From positions 1 to 47,784 of the forward strand of contig SVNR01000019.1 of NCBI GenBank assembly GCA_015066815.1: a DNA stretch of 47,784 bases, written 5' to 3'. The notes beneath the pieces were generated by a model. That model worked only from the letters and a program-made list of their open reading frames with translations. It was not told where the DNA came from and did no database searches. A program made the translations under genes and the position numbers. The stretch is from Ruminococcus sp. (GTDB lineage: Bacteria; Bacillota; Clostridia; Oscillospirales; Ruminococcaceae). Positions 34,210-42,242 of the stretch are shown here, one piece after another; within the stretch, counting starts at the first letter, position 1, and every line of letters starts with the position of its first letter.

Positions 34210-34248
34210 ATACAGTGAACGTCAGAATAAATCCGACTTCCGTTGTAT
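34210..34248. repeat. dispersed palindrome, diverged
   Basis: TACAGTGAACGTCAG...CCGACTTCCGTTGTAT; several mismatches. Confidence 0.5.
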
Positions 34249-34460
34249 TTAATAGTATAGCATTTTTTTTAGTTTTTATCAACAGAAGTTTTTTTGGTAT
34301 CATAACTCTCATCATAATACTTGGTCTTACTGTAGCAGCCACGCTGGTACTGATTCTTATTCCTGCAGCTAAGGATAAAATATCTGAATGGCTTGCAGGC
34401 TTCATAACAGGTGACCTTGCAATGCAGCTTAAGTACTTCTTAGGCAATATTAATAAATCA

Positions 34461-34500
34461 ATTATAGTGAAAGTCAGTTTTATTCTGACTTTCACTATAT
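34461..34500. repeat. dispersed palindrome
   Basis: ATTATAGTGAAAGTCAG (34461-34477) and CTGACTTTCACTATAT (34485-34500). Between this and the copy at 34210 a plus-strand frame encodes a hydrophobic stretch followed by 'AAKDKISEWLAGFITGD', possibly a relic of a membrane protein gene; no start can be assigned. Confidence 0.75.
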
Positions 34501-34554
34501 ATTTATTCTGCCGGCATCCGGTATTTCATAGATTCCGTCAACAGAGAATAAAGC

Positions 34555-34591
34555 TACAGTGCACGTCAGATCGACTTATCGTTTACTATGG
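34555..34591. repeat. dispersed palindrome supplying the stop codon of the XRE gene
   Basis: CTACAGTGCACGTCAG...CGTTTACTATG. On the minus strand the XRE-desulfoferrodoxin gene ends ...AAACCA followed by TAGTAAACG, so the stop codon is the first triplet of the element. Confidence 0.65.
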
Positions 34592-35182
34592 TTTTCTTGA
34601 CACTTTTCTTCTCATAAGTCCGTGATGATTGCAATAATAATACATATAACCGTCTCCTCTGATGAAAAATCTTGCTTCAGGATTTCCTTCCGGATAAAGC
34701 TTTACTATCTCTGTCTTCTCAGATGTAACATATGCGATAAACGAAATATAGTGCTGTTTTGTCATATCATGCGAAAGTGTCACATAGTATTCATCTTCTA
34801 TATACTCTATACTCAGAACATGCTCATCATCGGTTTCATCTACGACAAGCGGAGGAATAGTTATTCCGCAGCAGCTGATTACTGCACTTCCTGTTGAACA
34901 TATAATATTGCCGCATATCGGACATACATAAAATACTGAACGAAGCATATTTCCTGAAACATTCCTGTTTGTTACAGTTCTCCCCGAAAAAAGTTCTATA
35001 ACTGATATTCCAAGCGCTCCCGCAAGTGCTTCCACAAGACTTATATCAGGAAAACCTTTTCCGGTCTCCCAGCGTGAAACTGCTTTATCACTTACATTAA
35101 GCATATTTGCAAGCTGCAGCTGTGTAAGTCCCTTTTGTTCTCTTAATTTTTTTATTGTGTTTCCTGTTACATAACTATTCAT
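34586..35182 (-). CDS. XRE regulator fused to a complete desulfoferrodoxin domain
   Basis: 198 residues from the ATG at 35182; the frame is open to 35239 but only this start begins at the helix-turn-helix. Residues 6-66 are an XRE/HTH_3 domain (LTQLQLANMLNVSDKAVSRWE). Residues 84-112 match a desulforedoxin knuckle with Cys87, 90, 104, 105. Residues 117-190 match superoxide reductase, with all five Fe ligands in place: His121, His138, His144 (six apart, as in the enzyme), Cys184 and His187 (three apart). The Lys before the first His, used to attract superoxide, is Glu120 here. A redox- or superoxide-sensing regulator is the likely role. Confidence 0.85.
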   Translation of the reverse strand: MNSYVTGNTIKKLREQKGLTQLQLANMLNVSDKAVSRWETGKGFPDISLVEALAGALGISVIELFSGRTVTNRNVSGNMLRSVFYVCPICGNIICSTGSAVISCCGITIPPLVVDETDDEHVLSIEYIEDEYYVTLSHDMTKQHYISFIAYVTSEKTEIVKLYPEGNPEARFFIRGDGYMYYYCNHHGLMRRKVSRKP

Positions 35183-35202
35183 AATTATTATCAGCTCCTG
35201 AA

Positions 35203-35246
35203 AAATATAGTGGACGCAAAAAAGTATTTCTGCGTCCACTATATTT
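35203..35246. repeat. dispersed palindrome in the XRE gene leader
   Basis: ATATAGTGGACGCA...TGCGTCCACTATAT, GC-richer variant with matching changes in both arms (compensated). It lies 21 bases upstream of the XRE start and could double as its operator. Confidence 0.7.
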
Positions 35247-35330
35247 TATCATACTCTCTACACGAGTACAACCTATGAAACGTTTAGATATCGTTTTCTA
35301 TCAGTATTGAACTGTAAGATAAACCTGGTT

Positions 35331-35930
35331 TTATCTCTCAGAAGCTATCAATACAGCTCTGCATGGTGAACCGTCCGCACCTGATAAATTCAGCGGCGCA
35401 GCATTCAAAAAATAAACACCTTCCGAAACCTCTGCCAGACATATCCCTTCAAGCAAGATAACATCCGCTGACAAAAGTATGTGATGCACTGCCATCGGCG
35501 CATCTTCCGGACCCACAGTCTGAGATTCATTTCCCAGAAGTAAAATTTCTGAGGAAGCAAATACTTCCGCGGCTTCCTGCGAAACTTCTGCGGCTCCCTT
35601 GATCAGGATTCTCTTTGCCGCTTCCGGATTCTGTTCTTTCGCTTTTTTAACCATTTCCAAAGCATCATCACCGGAGACACTCCCATGATGTTCTGCCACA
35701 TAAGCCATTCCCACAAACGACTCTAAACATATAGCATCCACAGTTTTTCCGTCTCTGAGAAAATGAAAAGGCGCATCTATATGTGTGCCGTTGTGAGCGC
35801 ACATGCTGAATGCTGTCAGATTATACAAGCCACCTTTTTCCATTAAACTAAGCATCTTTTTTTCCGGTTCCGGATCGCCGGGATACACCTGACATCCGAA
35901 AACTTCCTGAGAAATATCGTAGATTTTCAT
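35331..35930 (-). CDS. cyclase-family protein (kynurenine formamidase-like)
   Basis: 199 residues. HNGTHIDAPFHF at residues 46-57 is the metal-binding HxGTHxDxPxH signature of the cyclase/arylformamidase family (PF04199), and YDISQEVFGCQVYPGDPEP at the start is usual. Such enzymes hydrolyse N-formylkynurenine or other amides or lactones; the substrate here is unknown as no tryptophan-degradation gene is near. The C-terminal 'LNAAPLNLSGADGSPCRAVLI' is typical of the family. Confidence 0.88.
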   Translation of the reverse strand: MKIYDISQEVFGCQVYPGDPEPEKKMLSLMEKGGLYNLTAFSMCAHNGTHIDAPFHFLRDGKTVDAICLESFVGMAYVAEHHGSVSGDDALEMVKKAKEQNPEAAKRILIKGAAEVSQEAAEVFASSEILLLGNESQTVGPEDAPMAVHHILLSADVILLEGICLAEVSEGVYFLNAAPLNLSGADGSPCRAVLIASER

Positions 35931-35988
35931 TGTTTATTCTCCATTACTGATTCAAGTTTGTCTGACTCTATAAATTTTGATTTGTCCA

Positions 35989-36321
35989 TTACTTTTGCTG
36001 TTTCTTCTGCTCGATCGCTCTGCTTGAAATAACAGCATAAACCATAACAATGATAGCAATTGCTATCACAATGTAAAAAATCCAGGTAATATGAAAGAGA
36101 AACGCAAAGCCGTTTAATAAAAAGATCAGACATGTAAATAAAAACATAATAGCCGACTGACGATAGTATGGTTTTTTATCCATCGACTCACGTTCCTGCT
36201 CCGATGCCCAAATATAGGCATTATTAAAAAGAAAGCCTTTTTCCATAAAAGAACGAATACTTAACCATAATGCAATAAGAGCTATTAAAAAAATTATACC
36301 TGCCGCTATGATTTCCTGCAT
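35989..36321 (-). CDS. DUF3784 membrane protein
   Basis: 110 residues with three hydrophobic segments (about 3-22, 55-72, 77-97) and a short basic tail. Fits DUF3784, common small membrane proteins of Firmicutes of unknown role. GAGGAGATGACAG precedes the ATG. It ends 59 bases before the cyclase gene start on the same strand, so the two may be co-transcribed. Confidence 0.75.
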   Translation of the reverse strand: MQEIIAAGIIFLIALIALWLSIRSFMEKGFLFNNAYIWASEQERESMDKKPYYRQSAIMFLFTCLIFLLNGFAFLFHITWIFYIVIAIAIIVMVYAVISSRAIEQKKQQK

Positions 36322-36490
36322 AATCTGTCATCTCCTCAGATTTTTATTTATAAGCTCATTATACTACAGGTTCATGGGGAAATCAACCTTTCTGTTTCTT
36401 AGGGGATGGAGAGGCTTGGGATTGATGTGACGGCGGTATATCTTAGTTGAAACCTTTTTTGATTTCTCAAAGAACTTTTCAATGAAGTTA

Positions 36491-36519
36491 TTGCCTTTTC
36501 CTGCGAAGCGATGTATAAT
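36491..36519 (+). promoter_or_regulatory. promoter of the helicase-NUDIX operon
   Basis: TTGCCT (36491-36496), 17 bases, TATAAT (36514-36519). A half-copy of the dispersed palindrome (TTATAGTGAAC, about 36536) lies just downstream, in the leader. Confidence 0.6.
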
Positions 36520-36580
36520 ATCTATTGAAAATCAGTTATAGTGAACTAAATATACAATAGTATTATGGAGGTGCGTTTAT

Positions 36581-39500
36581 ATGCTTAACGAAGGTTTATA
36601 CGAACAAGTCATATCAAAAGCACTCAGTTCAGAACTCGAAAATCCTGAACAGATTGTTGATACAAATAAAATAGATAATGCCGAAGCTCCTGCTATCCTT
36701 GCAAAATATATTGCTGAGGTAGTTGAAAAGGGCTTACGTCAGGTTCAGAGCAGCGATATTTCAGAACAGTTGAAGCTTGCGAACAAAATCGTCTCTACTG
36801 TAGCTGAAGTTACAGGTGACGATGAATTTGACGGTAATACTGTTGATGAGCGTGCCGAACAGCTTTTGGCAGTTGTAAATCGTCAGAACAATATTTCTGC
36901 TGTCAGCGGCAAAATCAATATAACTCGACCTGAAACCTCTCTTGCTTCAAGCTCACTCTTTACAGGATCACTTAATGAGCCAGGTATGATGACGGAGCTT
37001 AAAAAGGAAATTGTGTCCTGCAACAGAGTCGATATGCTTGTTTCCTTTATTAAATGGAGCGGTCTGCGCCTTATCATTGATGAACTGACTGAATTCACCA
37101 AGAATGGCGGTCAGCTAAGAGTTATCACTACTTCATATATGGGTGCAACCGACGTTAAAGCCATAGAGGAACTACGCAAGCTCCCTAATACTCAGATTAA
37201 GATCTCATACAACACAAAATCTACCCGACTTCACGCTAAGTCATATGTTTTCTATCGTAACACAGGCTTTACAACAGCTTATGTCGGTTCTTCAAACCTC
37301 TCTAATGCCGCGATTTCAAGTGGTCTTGAATGGAACTTAAAAATCACAGCTCATGACCTTCCTGAAACAATCAAGAAGATTTCAGCTACTTTTGACAGCT
37401 ACTGGAACAGCAATGAGTTTAAAGATTATAGCGAAACCGACAAGGAACAGCTTATTCAGGCGCTTAATGCTGAAAAGTATATGTCTCTTGATGATAACAC
37501 CGATTACAGCTTTGACATCTTCCCTTACCCATATCAGCAGTCAATTCTTGACAAGCTTGACGCGGAAAGAAAAATCCGTAACAAGTATAAAAATCTTCTT
37601 GTTGCCGCAACGGGTACGGGTAAAACCGTTATATCTGCTTTTGACTACAGACGCTTTGTTCGTGAAAATCCAGGCAAGCCCTGTCGTCTTCTCTTTGTTG
37701 CACACAGAGAGGAAATCCTTCGTCAGAGCATAAAGTGTTTCAGAGGTATTTTAAAGGACGGTAATTTTGGTGAGCTGTTTGTCGGCGGATACACACCGAA
37801 AAGTCTTGAACATCTGTTTGTATCAATTCAGACTTTGAATTCTCGCTCACTTACCGAGAAAACATCTCCTGATTTTTACGACTTTATTATAGTGGACGAA
37901 TTTCACCACGCCGCCGCACCTACATATACAGAGCTTTTGCAGTATTACAAACCAAAACTTCTGCTTGGACTTACTGCAACTCCTGAACGTCTGGACGGAA
38001 AGAGTGTTCTTGACTACTTTGATAACAGAGTAGCCGCTGAAATCAGACTTCCCGAAGCTATTGACAGAAAGCTTCTTTGCCCCTTCCAGTATTTTGGTAT
38101 CTCTGATACCGTTGACCTTACAGATGTCAAGTGGTCAAGAGGCGGCTATGAACGTTCGGCACTTTCTAATGTTTATACTGGTAACGATATGCGTACAATG
38201 CTGATTTTAAAGCAGATTAACCGTATTGTTACTGATATGAGCAAGGTTACAGGACTCGGCTTCTGCGTATCAAAAGAGCACGCCTTTTATATGGCTGAAA
38301 AGTTCAATCAAGCCGGTATCAAATCAATGGCGCTTACTGCGGATAGCTCTCCTGAAGAAAGAAGAACCGCCAACAAACGACTTGTCAGCGGTGAGATCAC
38401 ATTTATTTTTGCAGTAGACCTTTATAACGAAGGTGTGGATATTCCTGAAATAAACACAATCCTTTTCCTCCGTCCTACCGAAAGCTTGACTGTATTTTTA
38501 CAGCAGTTAGGACGTGGCCTTCGTTTATCTGAGGGCAAGGAATGTCTTACTGTTCTTGACTTTATCGGACAAGCTAATAAAAAGTACAGCTTTGAAAACA
38601 AGTTCTCTGCCCTCTTATCAGATAGCGGAAAGAGCGTTCAGAACGAAATCAAGAACGGATTTATCTCGCTTCCAAAGGGTTGTTATATTCAGCTTGAAGA
38701 AAAGGCTGCCGAATACATCCTCGATAATATCAGGAAAAGTATCGGCAATAAGATCGCTATTGTTGGTAAGCTTTCAACTTTTTCAGATGATACAGGTCTT
38801 GAACTTACTCTCGAAAACTTCCTTACCTACTATCATATTGACTTCTCATCTATTTATAATACAAAGAACAGCTTTGCAAGGCTTTGTCAGATAGCAGGTG
38901 CTAAGCCTGAGTTTGACGAAGAACTTGAAACTATAATGACAAAGGCATTTCCACGTATTTGCAGTATAGATTCAAGACGTTGGATTGAATTTATAGTTGA
39001 TTTTCTTCCCGAAATTGATAAGTATACACTTGACGATTTCAGCGAAGGTGAAATCAGAATGTGGCAGATGTTACAGTTTACAATCTGGCAGAAAACTTAT
39101 GAAGAATGCGAATTTACTGACCTTCTCGAAGGCTTCAGACTACTTCAGAAATCACCTGTTATGTTGGCTGAAATGCTCGACGTTCTTTATTATAACTACG
39201 ACAGAATCGACTTTGTTGATGAACAGGTTGACTTAGGCTTTGATTGTCCCCTTGATCTTCACTGCACATATTCAAGAGACCAGATTCTTGTTGCGCTTGA
39301 CTTCTTAAAACCGAATACAGTCAGAGAAGGTACAAAATATCTGACTGACAAGAAAGTTGACGTTCATTTTGTAACGCTTAACAAAGCTGAGAAGGACTAC
39401 TCTCCGACTACAATGTATAACGATTATTCTATCAATGATACATTGTTCCATTGGCAGAGTCAGAGCACAACCTCTCAGGAAAGTAATACAGGTCAGCGTT

Positions 39501-39709
39501 ATATGAAGCACAGAACAACCGGTGACATGGAGCTTTTGTTTGTTCGTGAATACAAAAAGGACAAGCTGGGCACTTCGTCGTATACCTTCTTAGGCTTAGC
39601 TGACTTTGTTAGCTGTGAAGGCTCTAAGCCGATGAATATTGTATGGAAGCTTAAAAAGCCTATCCCTGCAAAATTCATCAAGAAAACAAATAAACTGGTG
39701 GTGGGATAA
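36581..39709 (+). CDS. PLD-nuclease/DEAD helicase with C-terminal DUF3427
   Basis: 1042 residues. Residues 130-260 form a phospholipase D-type domain with one HKD-like motif (His218-x-Lys220, then GSSN near 237). A superfamily 2 helicase follows: ATGTGKT at 343-349, DEFHHA (motif II), LLGLTATPERLDG (III) and QQLGRGLRLSEG (VI). The last 350 residues are DUF3427. The N-terminal nuclease plus helicase suggests DNA processing or defence. Promoter TTGCCT-17-TATAAT; GGAGG before ATG. A NUDIX gene overlaps its stop. Confidence 0.9.
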   Translation: MLNEGLYEQVISKALSSELENPEQIVDTNKIDNAEAPAILAKYIAEVVEKGLRQVQSSDISEQLKLANKIVSTVAEVTGDDEFDGNTVDERAEQLLAVVNRQNNISAVSGKINITRPETSLASSSLFTGSLNEPGMMTELKKEIVSCNRVDMLVSFIKWSGLRLIIDELTEFTKNGGQLRVITTSYMGATDVKAIEELRKLPNTQIKISYNTKSTRLHAKSYVFYRNTGFTTAYVGSSNLSNAAISSGLEWNLKITAHDLPETIKKISATFDSYWNSNEFKDYSETDKEQLIQALNAEKYMSLDDNTDYSFDIFPYPYQQSILDKLDAERKIRNKYKNLLVAATGTGKTVISAFDYRRFVRENPGKPCRLLFVAHREEILRQSIKCFRGILKDGNFGELFVGGYTPKSLEHLFVSIQTLNSRSLTEKTSPDFYDFIIVDEFHHAAAPTYTELLQYYKPKLLLGLTATPERLDGKSVLDYFDNRVAAEIRLPEAIDRKLLCPFQYFGISDTVDLTDVKWSRGGYERSALSNVYTGNDMRTMLILKQINRIVTDMSKVTGLGFCVSKEHAFYMAEKFNQAGIKSMALTADSSPEERRTANKRLVSGEITFIFAVDLYNEGVDIPEINTILFLRPTESLTVFLQQLGRGLRLSEGKECLTVLDFIGQANKKYSFENKFSALLSDSGKSVQNEIKNGFISLPKGCYIQLEEKAAEYILDNIRKSIGNKIAIVGKLSTFSDDTGLELTLENFLTYYHIDFSSIYNTKNSFARLCQIAGAKPEFDEELETIMTKAFPRICSIDSRRWIEFIVDFLPEIDKYTLDDFSEGEIRMWQMLQFTIWQKTYEECEFTDLLEGFRLLQKSPVMLAEMLDVLYYNYDRIDFVDEQVDLGFDCPLDLHCTYSRDQILVALDFLKPNTVREGTKYLTDKKVDVHFVTLNKAEKDYSPTTMYNDYSINDTLFHWQSQSTTSQESNTGQRYMKHRTTGDMELLFVREYKKDKLGTSSYTFLGLADFVSCEGSKPMNIVWKLKKPIPAKFIKKTNKLVVG

Positions 39710-40083
39710 TGACAGAAGTTGTTGCTGCTCTTATATGGGATAACGACAAGTTTATGATATGTCAGCGTCCTGTAAGCAAAGCAAGACCGCTTCTCTGGGA
39801 GTTTGTCGGTGGCAAAGTTGAACCGGGTGAAACCAAAGAACAGGCTTTAATTCGTGAATGCAAGGAAGAGCTTGACATCGTCCTTGAAGTTGGCGAGGTT
39901 TTTACAGAAGTTATTCATGAATATCCTGATATTACAATTAGGCTTACTGTATTCAATGCTAAAATAGCAGAAGGTGCGCCGAAGCTCATTGAGCATAATG
40001 ATTTGAAGTGGATTACGCCTGATGAGATAACGCAGTATGAGTTCTGTCCTGCGGATGTGGGGATATTGAAGATGTTAATGTGA
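39709..40083 (+). CDS. MutT-type NUDIX pyrophosphohydrolase
   Basis: 124 residues. The NUDIX box GGKVEPGETKEQALIRECKEELDI (residues 33-56) is complete. The short length and 'MICQRP.....LWEFVGGK' fit the MutT/8-oxo-dGTP diphosphatase group. The start overlaps the helicase stop (TAATG), so translation is coupled and the pair works as one unit. In a phage context it could deplete or clean nucleotides; otherwise oxidised-nucleotide repair. Confidence 0.9.
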   Translation: MTEVVAALIWDNDKFMICQRPVSKARPLLWEFVGGKVEPGETKEQALIRECKEELDIVLEVGEVFTEVIHEYPDITIRLTVFNAKIAEGAPKLIEHNDLKWITPDEITQYEFCPADVGILKMLM

Positions 40084-40266
40084 TTTTGACAAACAGCATT
40101 TGCAACTACCGGCGGCATTTTTTTTACAGAGAACTGTTTCCATATATCACAACCGAGCATCTGCGAATGGATTTACTTCCCCTTATCAGCAAGCTTGCCA
40201 AGTATTGAATACTAAGTCAACAAGAGATATTCTTAACGTTCTTTCAGCAATCAGCGAACGTAAAAT
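40084..40266. other. gap between NUDIX gene and the AbiE module
   Basis: An open frame on the plus strand (about 40100-40330) has no ribosome binding site and runs into the terminator; I do not accept it as a gene. It may hold the relic end of an older gene ('RDILNVLSAISERKMR'). Confidence 0.3.
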
Positions 40267-40276
40267 GAGAAAATAT

Positions 40277-40314
40277 AAAAAAGCTCTCACAGCTTCAGAT
40301 GTGGGAGCTTTTTT
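40277..40314 (+). terminator. terminator ahead of the AbiE promoter (left repeat)
   Basis: AAAAAAGCTCTCACA (40277-40291) pairs with TGTGGGAGCTTTTTT (40300-40314), with one G-T pair. The right-hand copy at 41891-41926 keeps the stem. Confidence 0.85.
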
Positions 40315-40356
40315 GTGGTGTGAAATATGACTTATTTATGTAAAAGATGTTTTTAC

Positions 40357-40385
40357 TTGACAATTCACAAAAAACATGTTATTTT
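40357..40385 (+). promoter_or_regulatory. promoter of the AbiE-like pair
   Basis: TTGACA (40357-40362), 17 bases, TATTTT (40380-40385). In the right-hand repeat this is TTGATA with a 16-base spacer. Confidence 0.7.
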
Positions 40386-40386
40386 A

Positions 40387-40415
40387 TATTTGTAACCTAA
40401 AATACGTTACAAATA
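40387..40415. promoter_or_regulatory. inverted-repeat operator of the AbiE-like pair
   Basis: TATTTGTAAC and GTTACAAATA, perfect ten-base arms nine bases apart, covering the transcription start. Fits autoregulation by the antitoxin (known for AbiEi proteins). An identical copy lies at 41999-42027. Confidence 0.7.
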
Positions 40416-40430
40416 TAAAAGGTGGTTTTT

Positions 40431-41381
40431 ATGAGAGATTATTTAGAAAAAACTTTAAGACAAAGTGTTTTGATCAAAGAGAATAACAGCTTATACAATG
40501 ATCTTCCTTTAGTGTTTAAAGGCAAATATACTATTTTTGATGTTGAAACAAACAGTGTACATTGGATCGCAATCCAACCTAAAGCTGAAGCCGGACTTGT
40601 GATGCTCAGAAAAGACAGAGCAAAAGTTCAGAGTGTATCCAAACTTAACTGTGCTGTATTTCTTGAATCAACCACTTTTTATATAAAAGAGAAGTTAGTA
40701 GAAGAAGGTATCCCTTTTGTATTGGCTGGAAAACAGGTTTATTTGCCGTTCATCGGATACTTGCTTTCTGATTCAGGCATACGTGATATCGCTCCAGTTT
40801 ATCTCACTTCATTCTTAACACAGAAGCTTATACTAACAGCCATTTACGAAAAATGGGATAAGATGACTGTTTCAAAAGTAGCTGAGAGATTAGAAGTTTC
40901 TAAAATGTCTGTAACCAGGTGTTTTGATGAACTCGAATATCTGAACGTGAACATCCTTGATATTAAAGGAAAATCAAGAGTAATTACTATCCCACATGAT
41001 ATACAGCAGTTGTGGGAACAGGTAAAGCCCATTCTGAGAAACCCTGTTATTATGAGATATGATCTTAAGGAAGATATTCATTTAGAAAAGAAGGCAGGTA
41101 TATCTGCTTTGTGCGAATATTCTATGCTTGCAGACAATAATTATCCTACCTATGCAGTTACTAAAAAAGAATTATCAAAAACAGGATTAACCAAAATGCC
41201 CAGGATACGCGTCGGTGAAGAAATTGGTTGCACTGTTCTTGAATTGGGATATTTTATTGACTACAACAATAAATCAATTGAAGATCCGTTAAGTGTTGTA
41301 CTGTCCCTGACGGATGAAGAGAAACAGGACGAAAGAGTAATCATATCTATAACTGAAATGCTGGAGGAGTATGTATGGTAA
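40431..41381 (+). CDS. AbiEi-like antitoxin/regulator with winged helix
   Basis: 316 residues from the ATG at 40431; AAAGGTGG is seven bases before it (an in-frame GTG at 40422 is part of that site). A winged helix lies around residues 140-172 (MTVSKVAERLEVSKMSVTRCFDEL). The gene overlaps the following nucleotidyltransferase by seven bases, as in type IV toxin-antitoxin pairs of the AbiE group, where this partner neutralises the toxin and binds its own promoter. The overlap and operator support the call; the family is not certain. Confidence 0.7.
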   Translation: MRDYLEKTLRQSVLIKENNSLYNDLPLVFKGKYTIFDVETNSVHWIAIQPKAEAGLVMLRKDRAKVQSVSKLNCAVFLESTTFYIKEKLVEEGIPFVLAGKQVYLPFIGYLLSDSGIRDIAPVYLTSFLTQKLILTAIYEKWDKMTVSKVAERLEVSKMSVTRCFDELEYLNVNILDIKGKSRVITIPHDIQQLWEQVKPILRNPVIMRYDLKEDIHLEKKAGISALCEYSMLADNNYPTYAVTKKELSKTGLTKMPRIRVGEEIGCTVLELGYFIDYNNKSIEDPLSVVLSLTDEEKQDERVIISITEMLEEYVW

Positions 41382-41956
41382 AAGGACTGGATACCTTTAA
41401 AAAGTATTTTGCTGATTATGAAGATCAATACGTGCTGATAGGCGGAGCTGCCTGCGATATTGTATTTGAAAGTAATGATACATCATTCAGACCAACAAGA
41501 GATCTTGATATGGTTCTGATCGTTGAAGCGCTGACACCTGAGTTTGGAAATAAGTTCTGGAAATTCATTATTGACGGAAGATACAGAAATAAAGCCAGAA
41601 GCGGTTTGAAACCACAATTTTACAGATTTGACAAACCTGAAGACGACTCTTATCCCAAAATGATAGAGTTGTTTTGCAGAAGTGATTTTGAAATTCATGA
41701 AATGACGAGAATCACTCCTGTTCACATTGATGATTCTGTTTCAAGTTTATCAGCAATTCTGCTTGATGACGATTATTATCAAGCATTATTGGAAGGAAAA
41801 ATTGTTCGTGATGGATTATCTGGTCTCAGACCGGAGTATCTGATCTTGTTTAAAGCTAAAGCATATCTTGATTTGAAACAGAGAAAATATAAAAAGCTCT
41901 CACAGTTCCGGATGTGGGAGCTTTTTTGTGATGCGAAATGTGGCTTATTTATGTAA
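41375..41956 (+). CDS. AbiEii-like nucleotidyltransferase toxin, C-terminus cut off by a repeat
   Basis: 193 residues as read; about the last 25 come from the repeat and are not family sequence. The nucleotidyltransferase core is seen: LIGGAAC near residue 22, then RPTRDLDMVL with the Asp-x-Asp pair near 44-48, and a later KAKAYLDLKQR. Full AbiEii-type toxins continue well past that last motif with a helical segment; here, at 41881, the frame enters the copied terminator and reads YKKLSQFRMWELF to a stop. Activity may be lost, but the catalytic half is complete. Confidence 0.75.
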   Translation: MVKGLDTFKKYFADYEDQYVLIGGAACDIVFESNDTSFRPTRDLDMVLIVEALTPEFGNKFWKFIIDGRYRNKARSGLKPQFYRFDKPEDDSYPKMIELFCRSDFEIHEMTRITPVHIDDSVSSLSAILLDDDYYQALLEGKIVRDGLSGLRPEYLILFKAKAYLDLKQRKYKKLSQFRMWELFCDAKCGLFM

Positions 41957-42131
41957 AAGATGTTTTTACTTGATAATTCACAAAAACATGTTATTTTATA
42001 TTTGTAACCTAAAATACGTTACAAATATAAAATGCGTTTTTTACAAGAGATTATAAAAAAACCTTAAGACAAAGTGTTTTGATCAAAGAGAATAATAGCT
42101 TATACTATGCTCTTCCTTTAGTGTTTAAAGG
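41881..42131. repeat. direct repeat, right copy (decayed)
   Basis: Matches 40267-40522 from GAGAAAATATAAAAA to GTGTTTAAAGG. It carries terminator, promoter and operator but the antitoxin ATG has become ACA and the downstream frame is shifted, so it is silent. It truncates the toxin gene. Confidence 0.9.
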
Positions 42132-42178
42132 AAGAAGTCAGTACAATCATATGATACTTGGGAAGAAAAAAAGAAAAA

Positions 42179-42206
42179 GCCGTACTCGGATTTTTTCGAA
42201 TACGGC
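42179..42206 (-). terminator. terminator of the methyltransferase gene
   Basis: GCCGTA...TACGGC with an inner TCG/CGA and a TTTTTCTTTTTTT tail on the minus strand. Confidence 0.85.
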
Positions 42207-42242
42207 GGTACATATTGAACTGTTTTACAATTTGAATTTTGT

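Larger units (their letters stand above)
40267..40522. repeat. direct repeat, left copy (terminator, promoter, antitoxin start)
   Basis: About 256 bases that recur at 41881-42131: a terminator, a promoter, the inverted-repeat operator and the first 30 codons of the antitoxin gene. The two copies differ by scattered substitutions and A-tract length. Confidence 0.9.

Noticed and set aside
34176-34625. Plus-strand frame of 149 codons with a hydrophobic stretch
   Set aside because: Runs across a pseudogene start and three palindromes and has no start signal; at most a relic between the palindromes at 34210 and 34461.
23295-35246. Dispersed palindromes as a CRISPR array
   Set aside because: Spacing is irregular (hundreds to thousands of bases), no unique spacers of constant length, and no cas genes.
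35927-36133. 68-codon frame overlapping the DUF3784 gene on the same strand
   Set aside because: It lacks a start signal and lies out of frame inside the DUF3784 gene, which has a strong ribosome binding site and sensible membrane segments.
40100-40330. 76-codon frame between the NUDIX gene and the AbiE module
   Set aside because: No ribosome binding site, and its last third is the terminator and repeat sequence.
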